A stretch of 64,000 nucleotides of DNA, taken from NCBI GenBank assembly GCA_964552395.1, contig CAZKGM010000005.1, positions 1 to 64,000 of the forward strand. Reading direction: 5' to 3'. A program made the translations under genes and the position numbers. This document shows, piece by piece, positions 8,434 to 16,265 of the stretch. This DNA is from JAJDNH01 sp964552395 (GTDB lineage Bacteria; Acidobacteriota; Thermoanaerobaculia; Thermoanaerobaculales; Sulfomarinibacteraceae). Every line of letters begins with the position of its first letter. Position 1 is the first letter of the stretch. A model generated the notes under the pieces. The model was not told the origin of the DNA, made no database searches, and worked only from the letters and a program-made list of their open reading frames with translations.

Positions 8434-10788
8434 CTATCCGTGTTCGGTGCGGGCGATGATCTCGTCCTGCAGCGCCTCGGAGAGGTCGCAGAAGTAGTCC
8501 GAGTAGCCGGCGACACGGACGATGAGCCCCCGGTAGGCCTCTGGGTCGGCCTGGGCCTTGCGTAGGGTCTCGGCGGTGACGACGTTGAACTGGACGTGGT
8601 GGCCGTCGGCCTTGAAATACGTGCGCACCAGCTGTGCGAGCCGGCCGATGCCCTCTTCGCCCTCCAGCAGCGACGGGGAGAACTTCATGTTGAGCAGCGT
8701 GCCGCCGGTCTTGACGTGGTCCATCTTGGCGGCCGAGCGGAACACCGCGGTGGGGCCGCGGCGGTCGGCGCCCTGCACCGGCGAGATCCCCTCGGAGAGC
8801 GGCATCCCTGCCCGCCGGCCGTCCGGCGTCGCGCCGCACACCGAGCCGAAGTAGACGTGGCAGGTGGTCGGAAGCATCTCCAGGCGGTGCACCCCGCCGC
8901 GCGCGTCGGGACGGCCGTCAATGAGCTCGAAGGCGGCGTCGAATACCCGGCGCATGAGGTCGTCGGCCCCGTCGTCGTCATTGCCGTACTTGGGCATACG
9001 GTTGACCAGCCGGGCTCGCAGCGTGTCGGCGCCTTCGAAGTCGGCGTCGAGCGCCGCGACCAGGTCGGCGAGGGGCATTGCGCCGTTTGTGAAGACGTGC
9101 GTGCGGATGGCGGCCAGTGCGTCGGTGATGGTGCCGATTCCCACCGCCTGGATGAAGGTGTTGTTGTAGCGGGCGCCGCCAGCGTTGTAGTCGCGGCCGT
9201 GGGCGATGCAGTCGTCGATGAGGACGGAGAGGAATGGCGCCGGCATGTCGGTGGCGTAGAGACGCCCGACCAGCAGGTTGCCGCGGATCTTGACCTCCAG
9301 GAGGTGGGCGAGCTGGCGCTGGAACGCCTCGAAGAGGTCGTCGAAGGTGGCGAAGGATGCGGGGTCGCCGGTGGCGGGTCCCAGGCGCACGCCGGTGCGG
9401 GGGTCGACGCCGTCGTGGAGTGCCAGCTCGAGTACCTTCACCAGGTTGAAGTAGCCCGTGAGGATGTACGCCTCCTTGCCGAAGGCGCCGACCTCGACGC
9501 ATCCCGAGCAGCCGCCGGCGCGGGCGTCCTCGAGGCTCTTCCCCTGCCGCAGCTGCTCCTCCACCACCGTGTCGGCGTTGAACAGCGAGGGGAAGCCGTA
9601 GCCCCGGCGCACCACCCGCAGCGCGTGAGCGAGCAGCGCATCGGGGGTCTTGCGCGACACCTGCACGTTGGAGGACGGCTGCAGCAGGTGCATGTCCTCG
9701 ATGATGTCCAGGAGCAGGTGCGAGACCTCGTTGGAGCCGTCGGAGCCGTCGGCGAGGAGCCCGCCGACGTTGATATTGGCGAAATCGGTGTAGGTCCCGC
9801 TCTCGGCGGCGGTGACGCCGACCTTGGGCGGTGCCGGGTGGTTGTTGAACTTCACGAAGAAGCACTCCAGGAGCTCGCGCGCCGAGGCCTCGTCGAGGGT
9901 GCCGCCGGACAGTCCCTTCCGGTAGAACGGCAGCAGGTGCTGGTCCAGGTGGCCGGGGTTGAAGGCGTCCCAGCCGTTGAGCTCGGTGATCACGCCGAGG
10001 TGGCAGAACCAGTACGACTGCAGCGCCTCCCAGAAGTCGCGCGGCGCGTGTGCCGGGACGTGACGGCAGACGGCGGCAATTCGCTCGAGCTCGGCGCGCC
10101 GTACCGGGTCGGCGGTCTCCGCGGCCCGCTGCTCGGCGAGATCGGCGTGGCGCCCGGCGAAGAGGATCGCCGCGTCGCAGGCGATGGCCATGGCGGTGAG
10201 TGCCTCGCGCTTGTCGAGCGCCTCCGCATCTGCGCCGAAATCGAGAGCGGCCAGCCCACGCTCGATGTCGGCCTTGAAGTCGAGCAGCCCGCGCGAGTAG
10301 ATCTTGCCGTCGAGCACGGTGTGCCCCGGCGCGCGCTGCTCCATGAACTCGGTGAAGACGCCGGCATTGTAGGCGGCGTGCCACTCCGCCGGCAGGTGGG
10401 CCATCATGCGGTCGCGCAGCGACCGGCCGCGCCAGTACGGGATGATCGTCGTCTCGTAGGCCCGGAGGCACTCGTCGGGCACCCGGTAGGAGGTCTTGGG
10501 CCGCGAGTCGAGGATGCGGAGGTCCTCCAGGCTGTGGCAGGTGAGCTCCGGGTAGGTCGGCGTCGCCTTCGGGCACGGCCCGCGCTCGCCGACGATGAGC
10601 TCGCAGTCGCCGATCCAGATCGTCTTGTGCCGGCAGAGATTCTCGAATGCTCTAGCGCGCATCACGGGGGCCGACCAGCGGCCGAGGTTCTCCTGGTAGA
10701 AGCGTGTCATCAACTCGGCGCGCTCGCACGAGATCGACGGCACTGTCTCCAGGCTCTCCTGCCGCAGCCGCATGGTCCGTTCGTTCAT
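8434..10788 (-). CDS. hypD: Glycyl radical enzyme, probable trans-4-hydroxy-L-proline dehydratase
   Basis: The 784-residue protein has the two hallmarks of a glycyl radical enzyme: the thiyl-radical Cys430 in GGCSGCVEVGAFGK, with Glu432 as general base, and Gly761 in the C-terminal loop RVAGYSDYF. The single Cys in a GCVE context excludes pyruvate formate-lyase and points to a dehydratase. Recalled C. difficile HypD residues (F152, H160, D278, S334, D339, C434, E436, G765) map at a constant offset of four to F148, H156, D274, S330, D335, C430, E432 and G761, and all are conserved. The expected reaction is oxygen-sensitive dehydration of hydroxyproline to pyrroline-5-carboxylate. The ATG at 10788 has GGAGGG upstream, inside the activase stop region. 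No proC is nearby. Confidence 0.8.
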   Translation of the reverse strand: MNERTMRLRQESLETVPSISCERAELMTRFYQENLGRWSAPVMRARAFENLCRHKTIWIGDCELIVGERGPCPKATPTYPELTCHSLEDLRILDSRPKTSYRVPDECLRAYETTIIPYWRGRSLRDRMMAHLPAEWHAAYNAGVFTEFMEQRAPGHTVLDGKIYSRGLLDFKADIERGLAALDFGADAEALDKREALTAMAIACDAAILFAGRHADLAEQRAAETADPVRRAELERIAAVCRHVPAHAPRDFWEALQSYWFCHLGVITELNGWDAFNPGHLDQHLLPFYRKGLSGGTLDEASARELLECFFVKFNNHPAPPKVGVTAAESGTYTDFANINVGGLLADGSDGSNEVSHLLLDIIEDMHLLQPSSNVQVSRKTPDALLAHALRVVRRGYGFPSLFNADTVVEEQLRQGKSLEDARAGGCSGCVEVGAFGKEAYILTGYFNLVKVLELALHDGVDPRTGVRLGPATGDPASFATFDDLFEAFQRQLAHLLEVKIRGNLLVGRLYATDMPAPFLSVLIDDCIAHGRDYNAGGARYNNTFIQAVGIGTITDALAAIRTHVFTNGAMPLADLVAALDADFEGADTLRARLVNRMPKYGNDDDGADDLMRRVFDAAFELIDGRPDARGGVHRLEMLPTTCHVYFGSVCGATPDGRRAGMPLSEGISPVQGADRRGPTAVFRSAAKMDHVKTGGTLLNMKFSPSLLEGEEGIGRLAQLVRTYFKADGHHVQFNVVTAETLRKAQADPEAYRGLIVRVAGYSDYFCDLSEALQDEIIARTEHG

Positions 10789-10792
10789 GACG

Positions 10793-11525
10793 TCACCCTC
10801 CGATGACGGCCTGGATGCCGCCTTCCGTGAACAGCGCAGCGACCTCGCGCATCCGCTCCGGCGACGGCTGCGGCACGGGCGCCAGGCCGTCCTCACGTCC
10901 GAGACGCGCCGCCTTGCCTGTGCCCGTGCGGTGGTAGGGCAGCAGGCTCACCCGCTCGACCGCCGGCAGCGCCGACGCGAGGGAAGCAACCGCGCGCAGG
11001 TTGGCGGGGTCGTCGTTGACGCCGGGAATCACCGGGATGCGCAACCAGATCCGCACCCCGAGCCGCGACGCCGCTTCGAGGTTCGCGACGATCGGGTCCA
11101 GGGCTACGCCGGTGAGCTCCCGGTGGCGCTCCGCGTCGAGGTGCTTGAGATCCCACAGCAGCAGATCCGTCCGCTCCGCTATCGCCGCTGCCACTTCCCG
11201 GGAGGCGAACCCGCAGGTGTCCACGGCGGTGTGGATCCCTTCCCGCCGGCAGGCCTCGAGGTTGGCGGNNNNNNNNNNNNNNNNNNNNNNNNNNNNNNNN
11301 NNNNNNNNNNNNNNNNNNNNNNNNNNNNNNNNNNNNNNNNNNNNNNNNNNNNNNNNNNNNNNNNNNNNCCCGCGGTGCGATGCCCTCCGGATTGTGGCAC
11401 CACGGACAGCGCAGCGGACATCCCTTGAGGAAGACGGTGGTGCGGACTCCGGGGCCGTCGTGGAACGACGCCCTCTGGACGTTGAAGACGACGCCGCGAG
11501 GAACCTGAGCAGACCCGATGGACAC
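10793..11525 (-). CDS. Glycyl-radical-enzyme activating enzyme (radical SAM), interrupted by a gap
   Basis: The N-terminal part (GTG at 11525, GGGAG five bases upstream) contains FNVQRASFHDGPGVRTTVF and the radical-SAM motif CPLRCPWC (C-x3-C-x2-C), as in PFL-activase-type enzymes. The C-terminal part contains DTCGFAS, LLLWDLKHLD and IPVIPGVND. A 100-N gap (11269-11368) lies between, and the flanking halves are in different frames, so the true gap length is unknown. It hides the region where dehydratase activases carry extra ferredoxin-like [4Fe-4S] cysteines. The product would use SAM and a [4Fe-4S] cluster to place the radical on Gly761 of the downstream dehydratase, whose ATG follows this stop by 4 bp. 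The frame disagreement is probably an assembly effect, not a mutation. Confidence 0.85.
11269..11368. other. Assembly gap (100 N) within the activase gene
   Basis: The 100 Ns are a placeholder. Unlike the gap at 4437, the flanks share no duplicate, and the reading frames on the two sides disagree, so real sequence of unknown length is missing. Confidence 0.95.
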
Positions 11526-11582
11526 ATGCTCTCCCGCCTTGCATTCTACGCCGGGTGCGGTGGCCCGTCTTGCTTCTGTGTC

Positions 11583-11722
11583 CTTCTGTGCCTGGCTTGA
11601 AGTATCGAAGCAACTCACTCAGTAGGTTCGCCGGTGCGGGCGACCCGCCTTCCGCATGAACCCGTTCCAGCCCGTGAATGCCGGCTGCAGGCCGTAGGTG
11701 GCCGTTGTGGGCCATGAGCGCC
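11583..11722 (+). repeat. Direct repeat copy B (~140 bp), 5' side of the hypD module
   Basis: Second copy of the repeat at 7578-7720, in the same orientation. The shared core includes ACTTGAAGTATCGAAG-like and TAGGTTCGCCGGT sequences, then CGGGCGACCCGCCTTCCGC. It lies between the start of the activase gene (11525) and the end of vapC (11769). Confidence 0.75.
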
Positions 11723-11741
11723 CTGCGGCGGGTGCTCTGCG

Positions 11742-11769
11742 GCTCCGGCGGCCGTGCGGGCGCCGGAGC
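11742..11769 (-). terminator. Hairpin at the end of vapC
   Basis: Perfect nine-base arms (gctccggcg at 11742-11750 and its complement at 11761-11769) overlap the last base of the vapC stop codon. No T-run follows on the minus strand. Confidence 0.4.
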
Positions 11770-12131
11770 TAGGTGCTCGCTAATCCCAGGCTCTGGGCCG
11801 CTGACGCAAGGGCTTTGTCCAGGCTCCAGAGCCCGGTGCCCTGCAGCCGCGACGACGCCAGGAGGTTGATGTCGACCCAACCAAGGCCCCGTCCGTAGAG
11901 CTTCTCGGCTTCCAGGAACCGGAGCGCCTCGTCGTGCTCGACCTCCGGCACTATCGGCAGCGCCCACAGCAGTCCCAGGATCTCCACGCGGTTTCGAAGG
12001 TTTCCGCACGCCAGCTCGCCGACGACGTACGGGTGGATCGCCACGGCGCCTTTGTTCAAGAGCTCGACCAGAGGTGCATTCGTTCGCCGGAGGTGATCGA
12101 TCCACACCGATGTGTCGGCCAGGACGCTCAA
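11769..12131 (-). CDS. vapC: VapC-type PIN-domain toxin (endoribonuclease)
   Basis: The 120-residue protein is a full-length PIN domain with all four acidic metal ligands: D6 (LADTSVW), E39 (VGELACG), D87 (GWVDINLLAS) and D105 (LWSLDKAL). VapC toxins are Mg-dependent ribonucleases that cleave tRNA or rRNA when the antitoxin is degraded. Translation starts at TTG (12131), which overlaps the antitoxin stop codon (TTGA), so toxin synthesis is coupled to antitoxin translation. The pair lies between the repeat-bracketed hypD module and the dcw cluster, a typical accessory location. Confidence 0.9.
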   Translation of the reverse strand: MSVLADTSVWIDHLRRTNAPLVELLNKGAVAIHPYVVGELACGNLRNRVEILGLLWALPIVPEVEHDEALRFLEAEKLYGRGLGWVDINLLASSRLQGTGLWSLDKALASAAQSLGLAST

Positions 12132-12322
12132 GAGGCACTCCTGCGTCGCGGGATCGGCTGAAGGTCGTTTTCGGTGCCGCCAAGACGCGCCAGCCTGCGG
12201 GCGCTCTCGAGCGCGATCAGTGCCTCGAGCCCGAGACGTACAAGAGAGGTCTTCTCCTGCACGCCGGTCAGCTTGGATGCGCGCTCCAGGAGGTCATCGT
12301 TGATGTTCAGTGTAGTTCTCAT
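12128..12322 (-). CDS. vapB: VapB-type antitoxin
   Basis: The 64-residue protein begins MRTTLNINDDLLERASKL, as do short antitoxins of the DUF2191 (VapB) type: an N-terminal ribbon-helix-helix DNA-binding part (RTTLNIND), then helices with TSLVRLGLEALIALE and a basic, unstructured tail that would block the toxin. The start chosen is the ATG at 12322. The frame is open further upstream, but that DNA is the promoter. The gene overlaps vapC by 4 bp. It should repress its own promoter through the palindrome at 12321-12338. Confidence 0.85.
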   Translation of the reverse strand: MRTTLNINDDLLERASKLTGVQEKTSLVRLGLEALIALESARRLARLGGTENDLQPIPRRRSAS

Positions 12323-12358
12323 GCATATTAATATGCATGAAATATACATACGTGTCAA
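12321..12358 (-). promoter_or_regulatory. vapBC promoter with an 18-bp palindromic operator
   Basis: On the minus strand a perfect -35 TTGACA (12358-12353) is followed about 18 bases on by an AT-rich -10 region (ATATTA) inside the perfect 18-bp palindrome atgcatattaatatgcat (12321-12338). The palindrome covers the -10 and the vapB start codon, as expected for an autorepressor site. The mRNA would be nearly leaderless. Confidence 0.65.
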
Positions 12359-12704
12359 GGGACAAAACGTGGCTCCAAGCGACGTGGGAGAGGTTCTGCG
12401 TGGCTCCGACGAGCGTCCGGGGAATCTCCCCATGTCATCCGGAGAAGGCTGCGTTCAGCGGGGCGTGCCATGCTTCGATGGTTATCCTGGAGCGCGCTCT
12501 CATTCTCGGACTGTCGGGGGAAAACCTCGAGCTTGGCAACCCACGGGGAGCGTGTTCGCCCGTGTGCCGGAGCCACACAGAACGGTGCCCTCCACGCGAC
12601 CCCTTTCTCTGCGGCGATTGTGTTGCTCGTCACACGCCCGCGAGCGTGTTGCTGGCGTGTCGCCGAATATGACGGCGATTGGCCCTCTCGCATCCCCTTG
12701 GGGC
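12359..12704. other. Gene-free stretch between vapBC and the dcw promoter
   Basis: About 345 bp with no convincing frame on either strand and no recognised repeat. It separates the accessory block from the division cluster. Confidence 0.55.
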
Positions 12705-12734
12705 TTGACACGACCCCCCTTGTCACTTCATTAT
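12705..12734 (+). promoter_or_regulatory. Sigma-70-like promoter of the dcw cluster
   Basis: A consensus TTGACA (12705-12710) and CATTAT (12729-12734, four of six) are 18 bases apart. Transcription would start near 12741, at the edge of the MraZ box. Confidence 0.6.
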
Positions 12735-12736
12735 TG

Positions 12737-12774
12737 AGTGGTCAGAAGTGGCTCAAAATGGCCTGAAGTGGTTT
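12737..12774 (+). promoter_or_regulatory. MraZ box: four GTGG-type repeats with 10-bp period
   Basis: AGTGG, AGTGG, AATGG and AGTGG begin at 12737, 12747, 12757 and 12767, exactly ten bases apart. Characterised MraZ proteins bind tandem TGG-containing repeats at this helical spacing upstream of their own gene. The box sits on the predicted transcription start and 44 bp before mraZ, fitting autorepression of the cluster. Confidence 0.8.
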
Positions 12775-12817
12775 AGGGGTTCCGATCGCGCCCGACCATG
12801 GAGGCCGAGGGGGTACG

Positions 12818-13261
12818 GTGGAGCGCTTTCGTGGGGGTTTTCCGGCGACGGTCGACGCGAAGGGACGCGTCAAGCTGCCGGCGAGGCTCCGCGAGCAGCT
12901 CGAGGCCGGGTTTGGCCGCGAGGTGTACGTTTGCTCGTTCTTCCCCCATGAGCTGCGGCTGTACCCCCTGGTCGTCTGGGAGGTGGTCGAGGAGAGGCTG
13001 CTGGCAAAGCCGGGGATGAAGCCGGCCGTTCTCAAGCTCGTGGAGCGTGTGAACTACGGCCAGCAGGTGGACATGGACGACCAGGGGCGGGTGCTGATCC
13101 CGGCCCTGCTGCGCGAGATGGTGGACGTTGATGGAGAGGTGGTGGTGTCGGGACGCATTAACCACCTCGCGGTAACCCGGCGCGAACGGGCGGCCTCCAT
13201 GCTCGAGCAGGCTTCGCTCACGGATGACGAGCTCGAAGAGCTGGCACAGTTGGAGCTGTGA
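12818..13261 (+). CDS. mraZ: Transcriptional regulator MraZ
   Basis: The 147-residue protein has two AbrB-like MraZ half-domains. The first contains FRGGFPATVDAKGRVKLPAR and the second VDMDDQGRVLIPALLREM, each with the DxxGR core that forms the DNA-binding surface of the ring-shaped oligomer. It starts at GTG 12818 behind a purine-rich GAGGCCGAGGGGG. MraZ represses the dcw operon by binding repeats in its own promoter, and such repeats lie at 12737-12774. It is followed 12 bp later by rsmH, as in most bacteria. Confidence 0.93.
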   Translation: MERFRGGFPATVDAKGRVKLPARLREQLEAGFGREVYVCSFFPHELRLYPLVVWEVVEERLLAKPGMKPAVLKLVERVNYGQQVDMDDQGRVLIPALLREMVDVDGEVVVSGRINHLAVTRRERAASMLEQASLTDDELEELAQLEL

Positions 13262-13273
13262 TGGAGGGGGGAC

Positions 13274-14212
13274 ATGGGCATTCTTCACGAGCCCGTGCTG
13301 TGCGACCATGTTGTCGCCCTCCTCACCCCTGTCGCCCCGGGCCTGGTGGTCGACGCCACAGTGGGCCTCGGTGGCCATGCGACCGCGCTGCTGGCGGTCG
13401 GGACCGGCATCCGTCTTCTCGGTCTCGATCGTGACCCGCGCGCCCTCGAGCTGGCGCGCGAGCGACTCCTGCCCTTTGCCGACCGGATCCGTCTCGTCGA
13501 GAGCCCGTTCTCGCGCGTGTCCGACGTGCTGGCGGAGCTGGGCGAGGAGGCGCCGTGCGCCATCCTGGCGGACCTCGGGTGCTCGTCGCTGCAGCTGGAC
13601 TCGGCGGAGCGCGGCTTTTCGTTTCTCGCTGACGGGCCCCTCGACATGCGCATGGGCGCCACGGGTGCGACGGCAGCAGAGCTGGTCAATACCGCCGACG
13701 AGGGGGAGCTGATGCGGATCTTGTGGAGGTACGGGGAGGAGCGTCGGTCGAGGGCAATCGCCCGTGCTATCGTCGCGCGCCGACGGCGCGCGCCCCTCGG
13801 ATCGACCCGCGACCTCGTGCAGGTCGTGATTGGAGTTCTCGGCCGCGGCCGAAGAGGGCGGGTGCATCCGGCGACCCGGACCTTCCAGGCGCTACGTATC
13901 GCGGTCAACGACGAGCTCGGCGAGCTGGAGAGGTTCCTCGAGCCGGCGGCCGAGGCGCTGCGGCCCGGCGGGCGCCTGGCTGTTATCAGCTTCCACTCTC
14001 TCGAGGACCGGATCGTGAAGCACACCATGCGCCGACTCGAGGGACGGTGCACGTGTCCACCGGACCTGCCTGCCTGCTCCTGCGGCGCACGGCGCGTTCT
14101 GCGGCGGCTGGGCGCGAAGCCGATCCGGCCGGATGAGGCGGAGGTGCGCGCCAACCCCCGTGCGCGGTCGGCGCGCCTCAGGGTCGCGGAGCGGGTGGAG
14201 GAGCAGCCGTGA
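13274..14212 (+). CDS. rsmH: 16S rRNA (cytosine(1402)-N(4))-methyltransferase
   Basis: RsmH (MraW) transfers a methyl group from SAM to N4 of C1402 in the 16S rRNA P-site. The 312-residue protein has the usual N-terminus HEPVL, the SAM-binding DATVGLGGHATALL, GLDRDPRALELAR, and the C-terminal blocks NDELGELERFL, GGRLAVISFHSLEDRIVK and a Cys-rich segment (CTCPPDLPACSCG). The start is ATG 13274 with GGAGGGGG upstream. The stop overlaps the ftsL GTG start. Confidence 0.95.
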   Translation: MGILHEPVLCDHVVALLTPVAPGLVVDATVGLGGHATALLAVGTGIRLLGLDRDPRALELARERLLPFADRIRLVESPFSRVSDVLAELGEEAPCAILADLGCSSLQLDSAERGFSFLADGPLDMRMGATGATAAELVNTADEGELMRILWRYGEERRSRAIARAIVARRRRAPLGSTRDLVQVVIGVLGRGRRGRVHPATRTFQALRIAVNDELGELERFLEPAAEALRPGGRLAVISFHSLEDRIVKHTMRRLEGRCTCPPDLPACSCGARRVLRRLGAKPIRPDEAEVRANPRARSARLRVAERVEEQP

Positions 14213-14553
14213 TCGAGCTTCCGATCTCGCGCCCATCGAACCGTTACCTGGTACGGCAGCGCGACCGCCGGTGGCTCCATGTCCTGGGCGGAACCCTGCT
14301 CCTTGCAGGCGCGCTGGTGGCGGTGTTGTTCGCGGTGGGATGGCCTCGCTTGAAGGCGACCTCGATCCACTACAACCTGATCCGTCTACGCGCCGAGGTC
14401 GAGCACCTGCAGCGGGTCGAGCGCGTGCTCGAGTTCGAGGTCGAGCGCGAGCGGGACCCCGCGCTGCTGGCGCAACGGGCCAGGGCGATCGGTCTTGTGC
14501 CACCGAGCCCGGGTGAGGCGCAAGTGCTGGCGCCGCAGGAGGCGTCCAGGTGA
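14209..14553 (+). CDS. ftsL: Cell division protein FtsL-like
   Basis: The 114-residue bitopic protein has a short basic cytoplasmic end, one TM helix (about residues 24-46) and a periplasmic coiled coil (about 52-88, RLRAEVEHLQRVERVLEFEVERE), followed by RARAIGLVPPSPGEAQV, typical of FtsL and DivIC. FtsL links FtsQ and FtsB to the FtsW/FtsI synthase. Sequence conservation in FtsL is low, so the call rests on architecture plus its position between rsmH and ftsI. It starts GTG at 14209 overlapping rsmH by 4 bp and ends overlapping ftsI by 4 bp. Confidence 0.82.
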   Translation: MIELPISRPSNRYLVRQRDRRWLHVLGGTLLLAGALVAVLFAVGWPRLKATSIHYNLIRLRAEVEHLQRVERVLEFEVERERDPALLAQRARAIGLVPPSPGEAQVLAPQEASR

Positions 14554-16265
14554 AGCCGCGGCGGCTGACTCTGGTGACCGTCGTGCTCGCGTTGGCGGGA
14601 GTAGGGGTCGCGGCGCGCGCGGCCCAGGTGATGGTCCTCGAGCATGGCAGGTACGAGCGGCTCGCGAAACGACAGCAACGGAGAACCATCACGGTTCCGA
14701 GCTTGCGGGGCGAGATCAGGACGGCCGATGGCTACCTTCTGGCGACCAGCGCCAGCCGGGTCGCCGTCCAAGTCGACACCCATGCCCTCCAGTATCCCCA
14801 GCTGTTCGCCGGGGCGGCGGCGCCGATCCTCGATCTGCCCGCGGCCGGAATCGAGAGGCGACTGGAAACGGGCCCACGCGCGCTGTGGCTGGCCCAGCGG
14901 GTAGAGCGGAAGACCGGTGAGGCGCTGCGCCAGCTGGCGCCCGGCGCCGTGATCCTGGTTCCGGACAGCGAGCGTCTTTACCCTCTGCACAGGCTGGCGG
15001 CGGCGGTTGTGGGGTTCACTGGGCGAGAGGAGCTGCGGACAGTGGGGCGGTTCGGGATCGAGCAATCGTACGAAACATTGCTCGCCGGCGAGCCGGGGCG
15101 CTACCTCGCGGTCCGAGACGCCGAGCAGCGGCAGGTGCGGCTGCGGCGCCTCCAACGCGGCCGGCCCGGGTTCGATCTCGAGCTGACCCTCAACGCTCGC
15201 CTGCAGGCCGCCTGCGAGGCGGTGCTGAGAAGCACGGTGACGTCGACTGCCGCAAAGGGAGCCGCCGCGGTCGTTCTCGACCCTGCGACGGGAGACATCC
15301 TTGCGCTTGCCTCCGTACCTTCATTCGACCCCCAGGACCCGGCCGGCTCGCCGTCTCGGTGTTGGCGGCTGCGGCCGGTGCAGGACGCCTATGAGCCGGG
15401 GTCGACAGTCAAACCGCTGGTGGCGGCGGCGGCCCTGGCGGCGGGAGCGGTAAGGCGGGGCGAGCGGTTCGACTGCACGCAACGCGGGATCTCGGTCGCA
15501 GGACACTGGATCCACGATCATGCCGATCCGGGTCGCTACACGCTCGACGAGATCATTACGCACTCTTCGAACGCCGGCATGGTGGAGGTCGCCCAGCGCC
15601 TCGATCCCGAACTGCTGTGGCGGACGTTTGTTGCGTTCGGGCTCGGGCGTGCGCCGCGAATCGGTCTCGCAGGGGAGGCGTCGGGCCTGCTGCTACCGGT
15701 GTCGAGCTGGTCCCGCCTCAGCCCAGCCGGGGTTTCCCTCGGCCAGGAGCTCACCGTCAGCCCGCTCCAGATGGCCTTGGCCTACGCAGCCATCGCCAAC
15801 GGCGGCTGGTTGCCGCGACCCCGCCTGGTGCAGCGGGCGACGGGTGGGCTCGACGTGACGAGCGGTGACCCGGGGTGGCGCGCGCGGGTGCTCGATGATG
15901 CCCTTGCCGAGCGCCTGCAGCACATGCTCGAGCAGGTCGTCGAGCAGGGGACCGGGACCGAAGCGGCGGTCGATGGCTACCGGGTGGCCGGCAAGACCGG
16001 AACCGCGCAGCGGGCGACGAACGGCCAGTTCGACGACAAGCACCACGTGGCGTGGTTCGCGGGCTTCCTGCCGTTGCCGCGGCCACGGGCGGTGATTGTC
16101 GTGGCGGTCGACGAGCCGAGCCGGGACTACTGGGCGTCCTCGGTGGCGGCGCCCTGCTTCCGCAGCATCGCGGAAGAGGTCTTGCGGCTGCTCGTGATAC
16201 CGCCTGCCGGCGGCCGTGTGCAGGTGGCACGAGCCGGCAGAGCGCGCTCGGAGGCGGTGCTGTGA
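14550..16265 (+). CDS. ftsI: Septal peptidoglycan D,D-transpeptidase (class B PBP)
   Basis: The 571-residue protein has an N-terminal TM helix (about residues 6-25), a dimerisation domain starting near TVPSLRGEIRTADG, and a transpeptidase domain with all three active-site motifs: S285-x-x-K288 (PGSTVKP), S339-S-N341, and K482-T-G-T485. It cross-links septal peptidoglycan with FtsW. Its GTG start overlaps ftsL and its stop overlaps murE. There is no C-terminal PASTA domain. Spo/sporulation-type relatives look similar, but context assigns it to division. Confidence 0.94.
   Translation: MKPRRLTLVTVVLALAGVGVAARAAQVMVLEHGRYERLAKRQQRRTITVPSLRGEIRTADGYLLATSASRVAVQVDTHALQYPQLFAGAAAPILDLPAAGIERRLETGPRALWLAQRVERKTGEALRQLAPGAVILVPDSERLYPLHRLAAAVVGFTGREELRTVGRFGIEQSYETLLAGEPGRYLAVRDAEQRQVRLRRLQRGRPGFDLELTLNARLQAACEAVLRSTVTSTAAKGAAAVVLDPATGDILALASVPSFDPQDPAGSPSRCWRLRPVQDAYEPGSTVKPLVAAAALAAGAVRRGERFDCTQRGISVAGHWIHDHADPGRYTLDEIITHSSNAGMVEVAQRLDPELLWRTFVAFGLGRAPRIGLAGEASGLLLPVSSWSRLSPAGVSLGQELTVSPLQMALAYAAIANGGWLPRPRLVQRATGGLDVTSGDPGWRARVLDDALAERLQHMLEQVVEQGTGTEAAVDGYRVAGKTGTAQRATNGQFDDKHHVAWFAGFLPLPRPRAVIVVAVDEPSRDYWASSVAAPCFRSIAEEVLRLLVIPPAGGRVQVARAGRARSEAVL

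Noticed and set aside
8596..10806. 736-residue plus-strand frame opposite hypD
   Set aside because: Low-complexity Val/Glu/Gly/Arg translation. The minus strand carries a complete glycyl radical enzyme with all catalytic residues.
7578..11722. Integron attC sites as an explanation for the repeats flanking hypD
   Set aside because: AAC and GTT occur in the core, but the four pairing boxes in attC order were not found, no integrase is present, and a two-gene operon of this size is not a typical cassette.
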